From Flavobacteriaceae bacterium (GTDB lineage Bacteria > Bacteroidota > Bacteroidia > Flavobacteriales > Flavobacteriaceae), in NCBI GenBank assembly GCA_016649715.1, contig JAENXC010000002.1, forward strand, positions 62,001-126,000: 64,000 nucleotides of DNA, written 5' to 3'. Position numbers and translations under genes: made by a program. Shown piece by piece: positions 53,924-61,453 of the stretch (its first letter is position 1; every line of letters starts with the position of its first letter). The notes below the pieces were generated by a model that was not told the origin of the DNA, made no database searches, and saw only the letters and a list, made by a program, of their open reading frames with translations.

Positions 53924-54763
53924 ATGAAAAAGTTGATTTTAATACTTACAGTTGTGCTTTCCCTTTTCGCCTGTAAAAACGATAAAAAAGCAAACTCCGA
54001 AAACAGTATGGAAGACACACGTGTTGAAGGATTGGAAGTAGATTCTACGAAGACTTCTGCAACAAAAGAGGCTGAAAAACCCAAGGAATTTCCTGCGCCA
54101 CTTCAAGCTGTTTTTACTGCCCATGGCGGATTAGACCAGTGGAAAAAGATGAACAATCTCTGTTTTGAGATGAAAGGGAAAAATGGCGAGGAAACCCACA
54201 CCGTTTCACTGCCAGACCGAAAAACAAAAATAGAGTCCAAGAATTGGTCCATAGGCTATGACAGCAAAGGCGTTTGGCTGTTAAAGCACGATTTGGGTTA
54301 TGAGGGCAACCCAGTTTTCTATCACAATTTGATGTTTTATTTTTATGCAATGCCGTTCATAATTGCAGATCCGGGAACCAATTATGCTGCAGTAGAACCT
54401 ACTGAGTTGGACGGGAAAATGTACAACGGTTTTAAAGTTGCGTATAATGATGGCGTGGGCGATTCTTCTGACGATGAATATATTTTATATTTTGATCCAG
54501 AAACCAACAAAATGGCTTGGTTGGCATACACGGTAACGTTTAAGGAACAAAAGAAAAGCAATGACTGGCATTATATAAAATACGACAAATGGCAAGAGGT
54601 GAACGGTCTGTTGCTACCTAAAAAATTGGTTTGGTTCAAAGTGGAAAACGGCAAACCGAAAGGAAAAATGATGGACATTAAATTTGATAAAGTTACTGCT
54701 ACTGAAACAATGCTCGATGCCTCTGTATTTGCAAAACCTTCACAGGCACAATATGTGAAATAG
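53924..54763 (+). CDS. DUF6503 family lipoprotein
   Basis: A 279-residue lipoprotein: lipobox LSLFACKND with Cys 17. A Lys/Glu-rich linker runs to about 60. The body (PAPLQAVFTAHGGLDQWKKM, NLCFEMKGKNGEETHTVSLP, PFIIADPGTNYAAVEPTELD, DDEYILYFDPETNKMAWLAY) fits DUF6503, a periplasmic fold similar to lipoprotein carriers such as LolA/LolB. Function unknown. Flanking inverted repeats are described separately. Confidence 0.8.
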   Translation: MKKLILILTVVLSLFACKNDKKANSENSMEDTRVEGLEVDSTKTSATKEAEKPKEFPAPLQAVFTAHGGLDQWKKMNNLCFEMKGKNGEETHTVSLPDRKTKIESKNWSIGYDSKGVWLLKHDLGYEGNPVFYHNLMFYFYAMPFIIADPGTNYAAVEPTELDGKMYNGFKVAYNDGVGDSSDDEYILYFDPETNKMAWLAYTVTFKEQKKSNDWHYIKYDKWQEVNGLLLPKKLVWFKVENGKPKGKMMDIKFDKVTATETMLDASVFAKPSQAQYVK

Positions 54764-54832
54764 TTTTTAGTGGGTAGTCTATAGAGGGTAGTCTTTGAGG
54801 GTAGTCTTTAGTGGGTAGTTTTTAGAGGGGAG
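54761..54832 (+). repeat. Tandem TAGTSTTTAG-type repeat starting at a stop codon
   Basis: Units of about 13-16 bases (tagtttttagtgggtag, tctatagagggtag, tctttgagggtag, tctttagtgggtag, tttttagagggg). The first TAG is the stop codon of the DUF6503 gene. A similar unit in inverted orientation lies before that gene at 53825-53847. Confidence 0.7.
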
Positions 54833-54857
54833 AGGTGTGAGCTTTTCGATTTCAATT

Positions 54858-55925
54858 TCACAAAGGTTTATCTTTATAATAATTCACCACCAGCGCTACC
54901 ATATAATCATAGCTCATAATGCCGCGGCTCTGGTTGTTTGCTTTTAAAAAGTTGTCCCAGAATATTTTTGAGAAATCCTCAAAAGGATTTTGGTAGCTGT
55001 CCCAAAAATCTCGCATCTCCTTATAACTTTCCAGAATTCCGGGGTTAATGGTTGTTAAAATCTCCTCATATTTGGCCTCGTCGCGGCGCGCCACTTCATT
55101 GATCAAATAGCGCAAGGTAAAAATATACCCAACGTATTGCATATATGGGTCGTCATTGTGCAGCGTGGAAAGCGTAGCCAAAAAGTTGGCCTCGTTTTCG
55201 GCGGCATAGCCTATTTGGTGCGCTTCTTCGTGGCAGGCAACTACTGGAAATTTATAAGTTTTCATCAAATTGTTTACCTGTGCCTCGCCCGAAAACGGAT
55301 TCAAATAACCACTGTAGCCCATATAAGTAAGTCCCAAACTCCAGCCACTTTTTTTGATGCTCCGAGGTGATAATGCAAGTTGCGGAAATTCCTTTTCAAG
55401 ATTTTTATAACCGCTCAAGGTTTTTTTCAACATTTCTTTATGTGTATAGGGCAGTTCTATTTTCACACTGTCCGCAAAACCCAGTTCACGGTGCAGGGCG
55501 TTGCTTTTTTCAATAAAACGTTGGGTGGTTTCCAGTAGTTGCTCCGTCGTGTAATCATTCGCCAACTTCAAGGATTTATGCAGCGGAAGCCTATAATAAT
55601 TAAAACCCCAAAGCACGTGGAACATAAAATACACAACCGAAACGGCTGCCAGTATATCTACAAAAAAACTCACTTGGTCGTTACGAAGCCTTTTCACATT
55701 TTTATGCAACCACCTAATGGCCACGATGGTTATGAGCAAATAAAACAAATCGCCGACCGAAAAAGGAACCCATCCAAAAAGATATCGTGAAATTTTTGAA
55801 ATCCATGGATAGACACCGAGGCTGTAATATTTTTCCACAAATTCAGGGAAATGCTTCAAAACCTGAAGTGCAATTATCTGCACAATAAGAAATAAAGTGA
55901 GAAATGCGGAGGTTCGTTTTTGCAT
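54858..55925 (-). CDS. DUF3810 membrane protein with HEEAH metal motif
   Basis: A 355-residue DUF3810 protein. Three membrane segments lie near the N-terminus (about 8-24, 57-75 and 90-110). The soluble part carries HEEAHQIGYAAENEANFLAT (HExxH, with the downstream ENEAN supplying a glutamate), as in gluzincin peptidases, and YMGYSGYLNPFSGEAQVNN. It could be a membrane-bound zinc peptidase; activity is not proven for the family. It stands alone, on the minus strand, divergent from pepD. Confidence 0.85.
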   Translation of the reverse strand: MQKRTSAFLTLFLIVQIIALQVLKHFPEFVEKYYSLGVYPWISKISRYLFGWVPFSVGDLFYLLITIVAIRWLHKNVKRLRNDQVSFFVDILAAVSVVYFMFHVLWGFNYYRLPLHKSLKLANDYTTEQLLETTQRFIEKSNALHRELGFADSVKIELPYTHKEMLKKTLSGYKNLEKEFPQLALSPRSIKKSGWSLGLTYMGYSGYLNPFSGEAQVNNLMKTYKFPVVACHEEAHQIGYAAENEANFLATLSTLHNDDPYMQYVGYIFTLRYLINEVARRDEAKYEEILTTINPGILESYKEMRDFWDSYQNPFEDFSKIFWDNFLKANNQSRGIMSYDYMVALVVNYYKDKPL

Positions 55926-56001
55926 AATCCAAACTTACGAAGGAATTCTTTCTCCACATAATTTTTATAGCGGTTACAAAACCGTAAATTTGCGAAAATG
56001 T

Positions 56002-56087
56002 GGCCACGAATACACGAATGTTATTTTTTTATAGTATTTCGAAGAAATACTGCGCACAGAAAACACAATTTTTCGTGAATTCGCGGC
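56002..56087. repeat. Nested inverted repeat, second copy of the GCCACGAATTCACGAA element
   Basis: Outer arms resemble gccacgaatacacgaa (56003-56018) and ttcgtgaattcgcggc (56072-56087); an inner hairpin agtatttc/gaaatact is at about 56033-56051. It lies upstream of pepD, 32 bases before the start codon. The other copy forms the terminator at 19926-19977. Confidence 0.6.
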
Positions 56088-56118
56088 GAAAATTTTTCAA
56101 AATAAAAATCCACAAGCT

Positions 56119-57591
56119 ATGAACGAAGAAATAAGAAACCTCAACCCCAAAGTACTTTGGAACAAATTTGCAGACCTGAACGCCGTGCCGCGCCCTTCGA
56201 AAAAGGAAGAACGCGTTATTGCATTTATGAAAGACTTCGGAAAAAGCCTCGGTTTGGAAACTATGGAAGACGAAGTGGGCAACGTAATAATCCGCAAACC
56301 CGCCACCAAAGGATTGGAAGACCGAAAAACTGTGGTTTTGCAAAGCCATTTGGATATGGTGCACCAAAAAAACAACGATACCGATTTCAATTTTGATGCA
56401 CAGGGAATCAAAATGTATGTTGATGGCGATTGGGTTCGTGCAAAAGGAACAACATTGGGTGCTGATAACGGTATAGGCGTAGCAACCATAATGGCCATTC
56501 TTGAAAGCAACATAATTGAGCATCCAGCTCTTGAAGCACTTTTCACCATAGATGAAGAAACCGGATTGACGGGCGCCAAAGGATTGAAAGGTGGTTTGTT
56601 GAAAGGCGATATTCTGCTGAATCTGGACACCGAAGAAGATGATGAAATAGGAGTAGGTTGTGCCGGTGGAGTAGATGTTACCGCAACAGGAGCATATAAT
56701 GAAATTGAAGCACCAAAAAACTCCGCAACTTTCATCATTAAATTGAAAGGCTTAAACGGCGGCCACAGCGGGATGGACATCATCAAAGGTTTGGGCAACG
56801 CCAACAAAATGATGAACCGTTTGCTTTTTGCTACTAATGATTTTATGAAGTTAGCAAAGCTTGAGGGCGGAAGTCTTCGCAACGCAATTCCGCGTGAAAG
56901 CGTGGCGCAAGTTGTGGTTTCTTCCGAAGCCATGCCTGCCGGCAGGCAGGAAAAATTTCTTACTGAATTTGAAAAAATGAAGAAAGCGATTCTTGACGAA
57001 TACAAATCTTTGGAACCCAATCTTTCAATCACAGCTGAAAAGAGCGATGAAAATTTCACAAAAGTGATGACAGGCGATGATCAAACAACCTTTTTGAAGG
57101 CGATGAACGCCGCGCATAATGGTGTTTACCGAATGAGCCCAGATATTGAAGATTTGGTAGAAACTTCAAACAACATCTCGAAAGTTTCGGTTGCCAACGG
57201 AAAAATAAAAGTTGAATGTTTAACCCGAAGTTCCGTAGAATCTTCCAAAGAAGTTTTGGCAAACGCGCTGACCTCTACTTTTGAACTTGCTGGTTACAAA
57301 GTAAATCTTGCGGGAGATTATCCAGGTTGGGCGCCAAATATGGACAGCCCAATTTTAAAGGTTTTAGACAATCTTTATCAAAAGATGAATGGCGAAAAAG
57401 CCAACGTAGCTGCGTGTCACGCTGGACTGGAATGTGGAATCTTGGGCCAGAATTACCCAGAAATGGATATGATTTCCTTTGGACCCACCATAAAAGGAGC
57501 CCATTCACCCGATGAGCGCGCAAGTATTTCATCTGCCCAAAAGTATTGGAAGTTTGTATTGGAAATTTTAAAGAACATCCCGAAGAAATAG
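56119..57591 (+). CDS. pepD: Aminoacyl-histidine dipeptidase (M20/PepD family)
   Basis: A 490-residue cytosolic dipeptidase of the PepD type (splits Xaa-His dipeptides). Metal and catalytic motifs: VVLQSHLDMVHQKNNDTDFN (His and catalytic Asp), TTLGADNGIGVATIMAILES (bridging Asp), FTIDEETGLTGAKGLKGGLL (Glu pair), NLDTEEDDEIGVGCAGGVDV, and late ACHAGLECGILGQNYPEMDM with SFGPTIKGAHSPDER. Around residue 273 a 5-residue insert MPAGR matches a DNA palindrome (see repeat 56933-56948). The stop codon is part of a direct repeat downstream. Confidence 0.93.
   Translation: MNEEIRNLNPKVLWNKFADLNAVPRPSKKEERVIAFMKDFGKSLGLETMEDEVGNVIIRKPATKGLEDRKTVVLQSHLDMVHQKNNDTDFNFDAQGIKMYVDGDWVRAKGTTLGADNGIGVATIMAILESNIIEHPALEALFTIDEETGLTGAKGLKGGLLKGDILLNLDTEEDDEIGVGCAGGVDVTATGAYNEIEAPKNSATFIIKLKGLNGGHSGMDIIKGLGNANKMMNRLLFATNDFMKLAKLEGGSLRNAIPRESVAQVVVSSEAMPAGRQEKFLTEFEKMKKAILDEYKSLEPNLSITAEKSDENFTKVMTGDDQTTFLKAMNAAHNGVYRMSPDIEDLVETSNNISKVSVANGKIKVECLTRSSVESSKEVLANALTSTFELAGYKVNLAGDYPGWAPNMDSPILKVLDNLYQKMNGEKANVAACHAGLECGILGQNYPEMDMISFGPTIKGAHSPDERASISSAQKYWKFVLEILKNIPKK
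56933..56948. repeat. GC-rich 16-bp palindrome inserted in frame in pepD
   Basis: tgcctgccggcaggca is a perfect palindrome, GC-rich against an AT-rich gene. It encodes part of MPAGRQ between VVVSSEA and EKFLTEFEKMKK, where I would expect a short, even loop in related sequences. It looks like an intergenic palindromic repeat that entered the gene in frame. Confidence 0.65.
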
Positions 57592-57903
57592 ACCCACGAA
57601 GCACGACCGCTTCGCTGCACGAATGACGACAGATTCGGACATTGTGAATGTTGTGTAAATTTAAAAGAAATAGACCCACGACTGCTTCGATACACGACTA
57701 AAAAGAACCAAGACAAATAGACTATTCTTGGAGTTTTGTTAGATTAATATTAATGATGCTAAAGAGATTAGTGAAATTTTTATTCTTTGAATGAATTTTA
57801 CAAAACTCAAACTAAATAACAATTTGTCGTGGGTCATTTAAGTCGTGACTCTTGTTTCCCTTTAGTCGTGGTTCGTGGTTCCATTTTAAATCGTGTTTAA
57901 AAA
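57592..57903 (+). other. Intergenic stretch of repeats after pepD
   Basis: 312 bases with no gene. A direct repeat of AAGAAATAGACCCACGA occurs at 57584-57600 (containing the pepD stop) and at about 57665-57681, each followed by a CTTCG...CACGA stretch. Later, AGTCGTG/GTCGTGG units recur (57826-57890). The stretch ends at the terminator 57904-57940. Confidence 0.6.
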
Positions 57904-57940
57904 AAAAAGAGGAACCAATTTAAAACTGGTTCCTCTTTTT
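57904..57940. terminator. Bidirectional terminator between pepD and the isomerase gene
   Basis: Perfect 14-bp stem AAAAAGAGGAACCA (57904-57917) / TGGTTCCTCTTTTT (57927-57940) with a 9-base loop. The flanking A- and T-runs let it serve the minus-strand gene at 57959, whose stop is 18 bases away, and any + strand transcript. Confidence 0.85.
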
Positions 57941-57958
57941 GTATTCTAAAAACAAGAA

Positions 57959-59065
57959 TTATTTTACTATCTCAACAATTTCAAGGTTGAAAATCAATTC
58001 AGAATCTGGAGGGATTACGCCCGGGATTCCTCTTTTGCCATACGCCAAATGCGATGGGATAAAGATGGTGGCTTTGTCGCCAACTTTCATATTCAACAAC
58101 CCTTCGCGAAAACCGGGAATAAGTTGGGCATCCTTGCTGTAATCAGTAGGAACGGGAGTGTACTGCCCAGCCGCATTGCGCATCTCGTCAACCATTTCAA
58201 ACTTTTCAGCGTTTGACAATATGTTTGAATCAAACATATGGCCATCGGCAAGATAGCCCGCGTAGTTCATCATAATCTTGTCGCCTTCCTTGGGTTGTGG
58301 ACCGCTTCCTTTTTCATTAAAGTAAATTTTAATGCCTGAAGGAAGTGAATCTGCCTTTGCTCTAATGGCATTGAGCTCTTCAGCTTGCGTAGCCGCTACT
58401 TTATTGACGCGCTCTTCTTTTTCTTTCTTTTCTTTTTCAAGCTTGCCCATTTCCTCGGTGAAATAAGGAATTTTAATATCACCTTTGTTGATAATGTTTA
58501 CTTTTTCAATAATAACGGGCACTTTTGGTTTGTCGCCTGGTTTTTCGGTTTCCATCTTTCCGATTGAATCCACAACTTCCTGTCCTTTAACAATTTCGCC
58601 AAAAATGGTGTGGCGGCCGTCCAACCACGGAGTTTCTTTCAAAGTAATAAAAAACTGGCTTCCATTGGTGCCTGGGCCAGAATTTGCCATAGCCAAAAGT
58701 CCTTTTTTGTCAAAACGGATCGTGTCAGTAATTTCGTCAGGAAAAGCATATCCCGGACTTCCGGAGCCATCGCCTTTTGGATCGCCACCTTGGATCATAA
58801 AATCCTTGATAATACGGTGGAAGGTAAGTCCATCATAAAAACGTTTGCCTTTGTAAAGTGAATCTACCATGCCGTTGGTTCCTTCGGCAAGGGCAACGAA
58901 GTTTGAAACCGTAAGCGGCGCGCTTTCGTTTTTAAGTTTGGCAACAAAAGTTCCTTTGTTGGTAACAAATTCAGCATATACGCCATCTTTAAGGTCTGGA
59001 TATTTTTCCTGACAAGAGGCGAATGCAAGCGTAAGAAATAAAAATAGAAATGTTAGTTTTTTCAT
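57959..59065 (-). CDS. Cyclophilin-FKBP fusion peptidyl-prolyl isomerase lipoprotein
   Basis: A 368-residue lipoprotein. I use ATG 59065 (MKKLTFLFLFLTLAFASCQE), which gives a clean lipobox; a longer frame to 59101 is unlikely. The cyclophilin domain (about 25-190) contains FYDGLTFHRIIKDFMIQGGD, GLLAMANSGPGTNGSQFFIT and LDGRHTIFGEIVKGQEVVDS. A charged linker follows (EKLEKEKKEKEERVNKVAAT). The FKBP domain (about 245-368) has GDKIMMNYAGYLADGHMFDS, LIPGFREGLLNMKVGDKATI and PSHLAYGKRGIPGVIPPDSE. It should help fold exported proteins in the periplasm. Confidence 0.9.
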   Translation of the reverse strand: MKKLTFLFLFLTLAFASCQEKYPDLKDGVYAEFVTNKGTFVAKLKNESAPLTVSNFVALAEGTNGMVDSLYKGKRFYDGLTFHRIIKDFMIQGGDPKGDGSGSPGYAFPDEITDTIRFDKKGLLAMANSGPGTNGSQFFITLKETPWLDGRHTIFGEIVKGQEVVDSIGKMETEKPGDKPKVPVIIEKVNIINKGDIKIPYFTEEMGKLEKEKKEKEERVNKVAATQAEELNAIRAKADSLPSGIKIYFNEKGSGPQPKEGDKIMMNYAGYLADGHMFDSNILSNAEKFEMVDEMRNAAGQYTPVPTDYSKDAQLIPGFREGLLNMKVGDKATIFIPSHLAYGKRGIPGVIPPDSELIFNLEIVEIVK

Positions 59066-59078
59066 GTTTTTGTTTAAA

Positions 59079-59645
59079 TTAATTTTTGTTTGATTGTTCA
59101 ATTGAATGTAAAGTTACAGTGCTCTGCACGGGAATGTTGGTGCCAAGTTTTTCTTCAATCCCGTAATAGCCAAAGGCTTTATAGGAAGGAAAAAGGAAGG
59201 TTACTGTTTCGCCTTCCCTCATAAGTTTTATGCCTTCGCGAACGCCAGAAATAAGGTCCTGGTTGCTTTGGTCCACTTTGTATTGTTGCAGGCCGTTTTC
59301 TTTTTCTGACAGAATTACGTCACCGTTTAGGTCTTTAATATCGTAGGTAAATTTTACCACATCGCCCAAATCTGGCTTTTCAGTAGTGGCGGTATCTTTT
59401 ATATTATAGTAGTACCAAAACCCGTTTTCGGAAGAAATATAATCGTTTGCAGAGTCTTTGGCGATGATTTTTTCAATATAATCTTTCTCTTCGTCGTATA
59501 TTAATTTATTCCGCTCAGCAGATTCCTTTATGAAAGTTCCCGAGTGACTTTGCAGCGGGTGTCTGGCTTCAGGGCTTTTGCAAGAAACAATCAAGCCCGA
59601 AAAAAGTAAAATATAAACCAGCTTATGAAGCATTTGTGAGTTCAT
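59079..59645 (-). CDS. gldI: Gliding-motility-associated FKBP lipoprotein GldI
   Basis: A 188-residue lipoprotein (ATG 59645, or 59633 four codons later; both give a lipobox LIVSCK). The FKBP domain starts near 80: LGDVVKFTYDIKDLNGDVIL, DLISGVREGIKLMREGETVT, FLFPSYKAFGYYGIEEKLGT, NIPVQSTVTLHSIEQS. The N-terminal RHPLQSHSGTFIKESAERNK is typical of GldI, which supports gliding and T9SS function in flavobacteria. Its start overlaps the NrnA-type gene, and 13 bases separate it from the fusion isomerase, so the three form an operon. Confidence 0.85.
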   Translation of the reverse strand: MNSQMLHKLVYILLFSGLIVSCKSPEARHPLQSHSGTFIKESAERNKLIYDEEKDYIEKIIAKDSANDYISSENGFWYYYNIKDTATTEKPDLGDVVKFTYDIKDLNGDVILSEKENGLQQYKVDQSNQDLISGVREGIKLMREGETVTFLFPSYKAFGYYGIEEKLGTNIPVQSTVTLHSIEQSNKN

Positions 59646-60645
59646 TTTTATAACGTGGCAAGATACTAATAAATTCGTTTATGGTATTGTTAAGAGATTG
59701 CGAACTTTTTCCACCGGCAGCGTTTATGTGGCCACCGCCGCTGTAATGGTTGCGGGCAAAATCGTTAACCGAGAAATTACCGATGCTTCGGAAGGAAATC
59801 TTCACAATATTTTCCTGTTTGTTCTCAATGAAAATTGCTGCAAAAACAATTCCTTTCACCGAAAGTGCATAGTTCACAAAACCTTCGGTATCGCCTTTTT
59901 TGAAGTTGTGGTCGTCCAGTTCTTTTTGGGTCAGCGTGATATATGCCGTGTTGAATTCGGGCATTATGTTCAAATTGTTCAGCGCAACGCCCAACAGTTT
60001 CATCCGTTCGGGGCTGTTGGTGTCGTACACATTTTGGTTTATTATAGCACTTTCTGCACCAGCTTCTATCAATTTTGCTGCAACTCTGTGTGTAGTTGGG
60101 CTAGTGGTGGAGAAACGAAACGAGCCTGTATCAGTCATAATACCAGTAAAAAGATTGACGGCAATTTCTTTTGAAAGCTTTCCAGCTTCGCCCAAGGCTT
60201 CCATAAAATGAAAAACCATTTCGGAGGTGGAACTCATTTTTACATCGCTGTATGTTGCTACTGCATAATCTGCCGGTTGTTGGTGATGGTCTATCATCAC
60301 AAATTTGGCTGAAACATTTTCCAAAACTGTTTGCATATCGCCAACCCTGTCCAAACTGTTGAAATCCAACGTAAAAATTAAATCTGCAGCTTCAATTTGT
60401 TGCGCGCTTTTTTGTGTTTCTCTTTCGTGAATAAGCACTTCTTCGGCACCGGGCAGCCATTTCAGAAAATCGGGGAAATCATTCGGCATGATTACCGTGA
60501 CATTGTGCCCCAAATTTTTCAGAAAAAAAGAAAGTCCCAAACACGAGCCAACCGCGTCGCCATCGGGATTTTTATGGCCAACAATCACCACTTTTTGTGG
60601 CGTAGCGAGCAGTTTTTTAACAATTTGGGTAGTTTCTTTATTCAT
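59623..60645 (-). CDS. DHH/DHHA1 phosphoesterase, NrnA type
   Basis: A 340-residue enzyme, start ATG 60645 (MNKETTQIVKKLLATPQKVV); an upstream frame to 60723 would run through a dispersed repeat. Metal motifs: VGHKNPDGDAVGSCLGLSFF, IFTLDFNSLDRVGD, the DHH motif VMIDHHQQPADYAV, and GIMTDTGSFRFS. The DHHA1 part ends NHYSGGGHINAAGGKSSQSL. NrnA proteins degrade nanoRNA and dephosphorylate pAp; specificity here is by family only. It precedes gldI in the operon. Confidence 0.88.
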   Translation of the reverse strand: MNKETTQIVKKLLATPQKVVIVGHKNPDGDAVGSCLGLSFFLKNLGHNVTVIMPNDFPDFLKWLPGAEEVLIHERETQKSAQQIEAADLIFTLDFNSLDRVGDMQTVLENVSAKFVMIDHHQQPADYAVATYSDVKMSSTSEMVFHFMEALGEAGKLSKEIAVNLFTGIMTDTGSFRFSTTSPTTHRVAAKLIEAGAESAIINQNVYDTNSPERMKLLGVALNNLNIMPEFNTAYITLTQKELDDHNFKKGDTEGFVNYALSVKGIVFAAIFIENKQENIVKISFRSIGNFSVNDFARNHYSGGGHINAAGGKSSQSLNNTINEFISILPRYKNELTNAS

Positions 60646-60662
60646 AGGGCGCGAAGATACGA

Positions 60663-60689
60663 TAAAGCCCCTTAACCCCAAAAAGGGAA
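60663..60689 (+). repeat. Third copy of the dispersed C-rich repeat
   Basis: TAAAGCCCCTTAACCCC then AAAAAGGGAA, 18 bases before the NrnA-type start on the other strand. Compare 37841-37867 and 48731-48755. Here the first TAA is not the stop codon of any gene that I recognise. Confidence 0.6.
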
Positions 60690-60734
60690 TTGCGCTGTTA
60701 GCAATTAAAACTTTGCGAAACATTCCGTAAATAC

Positions 60735-60764
60735 TTGCATTTCATATTCAAATAGTTATTTTTG
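60735..60764 (+). promoter_or_regulatory. Promoter of ndk (Bacteroidetes type)
   Basis: TTG at 60735-60737, a 19-base spacer, then TATTTTTG at 60757-60764, an exact TAnnTTTG. The ndk start is 20 bases further on. Confidence 0.7.
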
Positions 60765-60784
60765 CCGAAATTTTAAAATACACA

Positions 60785-61204
60785 ATGAGAACAGACAGAA
60801 CATTCACAATGTTAAAGCCAGATGCGGTTGAAAAAGGACATATCGGCGCCATTCTTGAAAAAATAAATGCTTCCGGTTTTAGGATTGTGGCGTTGAAACT
60901 TACCCACATGACCACTCAGGATGCGCAAGCATTTTATGCGGTTCACAGTGCGCGCCCTTTTTATGGCGAATTGGTAGAATATATGACTCGCGGTCCAATC
61001 GTTGCAGCAATTCTTGAAAAAGAGAATGCTGTGGAGGATTTCCGTACTTTGATCGGTGCTACCAACCCAGCAGATGCTGCTAATGGTACCATCCGTAAAT
61101 TATATGCAGCTTCCATTGGCGAAAACGCCGTTCATGGCAGTGATAGCGATGAAAATGCAGCTATTGAAGGTGCTTTCCATTTTGCTGGACGCGAAATGTT
61201 TTAA
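60785..61204 (+). CDS. ndk: Nucleoside-diphosphate kinase
   Basis: A 139-residue enzyme balancing NTP pools by phosphate transfer. [20 protein letters not shown] at the N-terminus, the [20 protein letters not shown] block, and the catalytic His in [20 protein letters not shown] (with the diagnostic GSDS). Length fits the family. It is a single gene ending at a strong hairpin. Confidence 0.97.
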   Translation: MRTDRTFTMLKPDAVEKGHIGAILEKINASGFRIVALKLTHMTTQDAQAFYAVHSARPFYGELVEYMTRGPIVAAILEKENAVEDFRTLIGATNPADAANGTIRKLYAASIGENAVHGSDSDENAAIEGAFHFAGREMF

Positions 61205-61227
61205 GCATTTACGAGATATTTTTACTA

Positions 61228-61258
61228 AAAACGCCTTCCAGATTGGAGGGCGTTTTTT
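61228..61258 (+). terminator. Terminator after ndk
   Basis: Stem AAAACGCCTTCCA (61228-61240) / TGGAGGGCGTTTT (61244-61256), one G-T pair, 3-base loop, then T. Its 3' end touches the stop codon of the small minus-strand gene. Confidence 0.88.
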
Positions 61259-61394
61259 ATAAATGCTTTTCATATTTTAAAATTCTTTCTTCCAATACTC
61301 TCTCCAATTCTTCGATGGAAATAAATTCAGCTGTGTCTTTATTAATTTCTTCAAATTGTTTTGAAATGCTAATTTCAAGTTTAAGGGTTTTCAT
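61257..61394 (-). CDS. Possible small protein of 45 residues
   Basis: Minus-strand frame MKTLKLEISISKQFEEINKD, TAEFISIEELERVLEERILK, YEKHL. It is acidic and helical in its second half, with no signal or membrane part, and no family I can name. No clear ribosome-binding site is seen, as is common in this phylum. It is codon-wise reasonable and fills an otherwise empty gap between ndk and the YCF48-like gene. A short antitoxin-like or regulatory role is conceivable but unsupported. Confidence 0.45.
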   Translation of the reverse strand: MKTLKLEISISKQFEEINKDTAEFISIEELERVLEERILKYEKHL

Positions 61395-61453
61395 TGATTT
61401 TTTTATTTCAAATTTACGACTATTTGGAATATTCTCTTCTCCAGAGGATGTTT

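Noticed and set aside
56097-57059. Long open frame of 320 codons antisense to pepD
   Set aside because: It is the shadow of pepD codon use; Ser/Pro/Leu-rich with no family pattern.
60646-60723. N-terminal extension of the NrnA-type gene
   Set aside because: It runs through a dispersed C-rich repeat and adds 26 residues not expected in the family.
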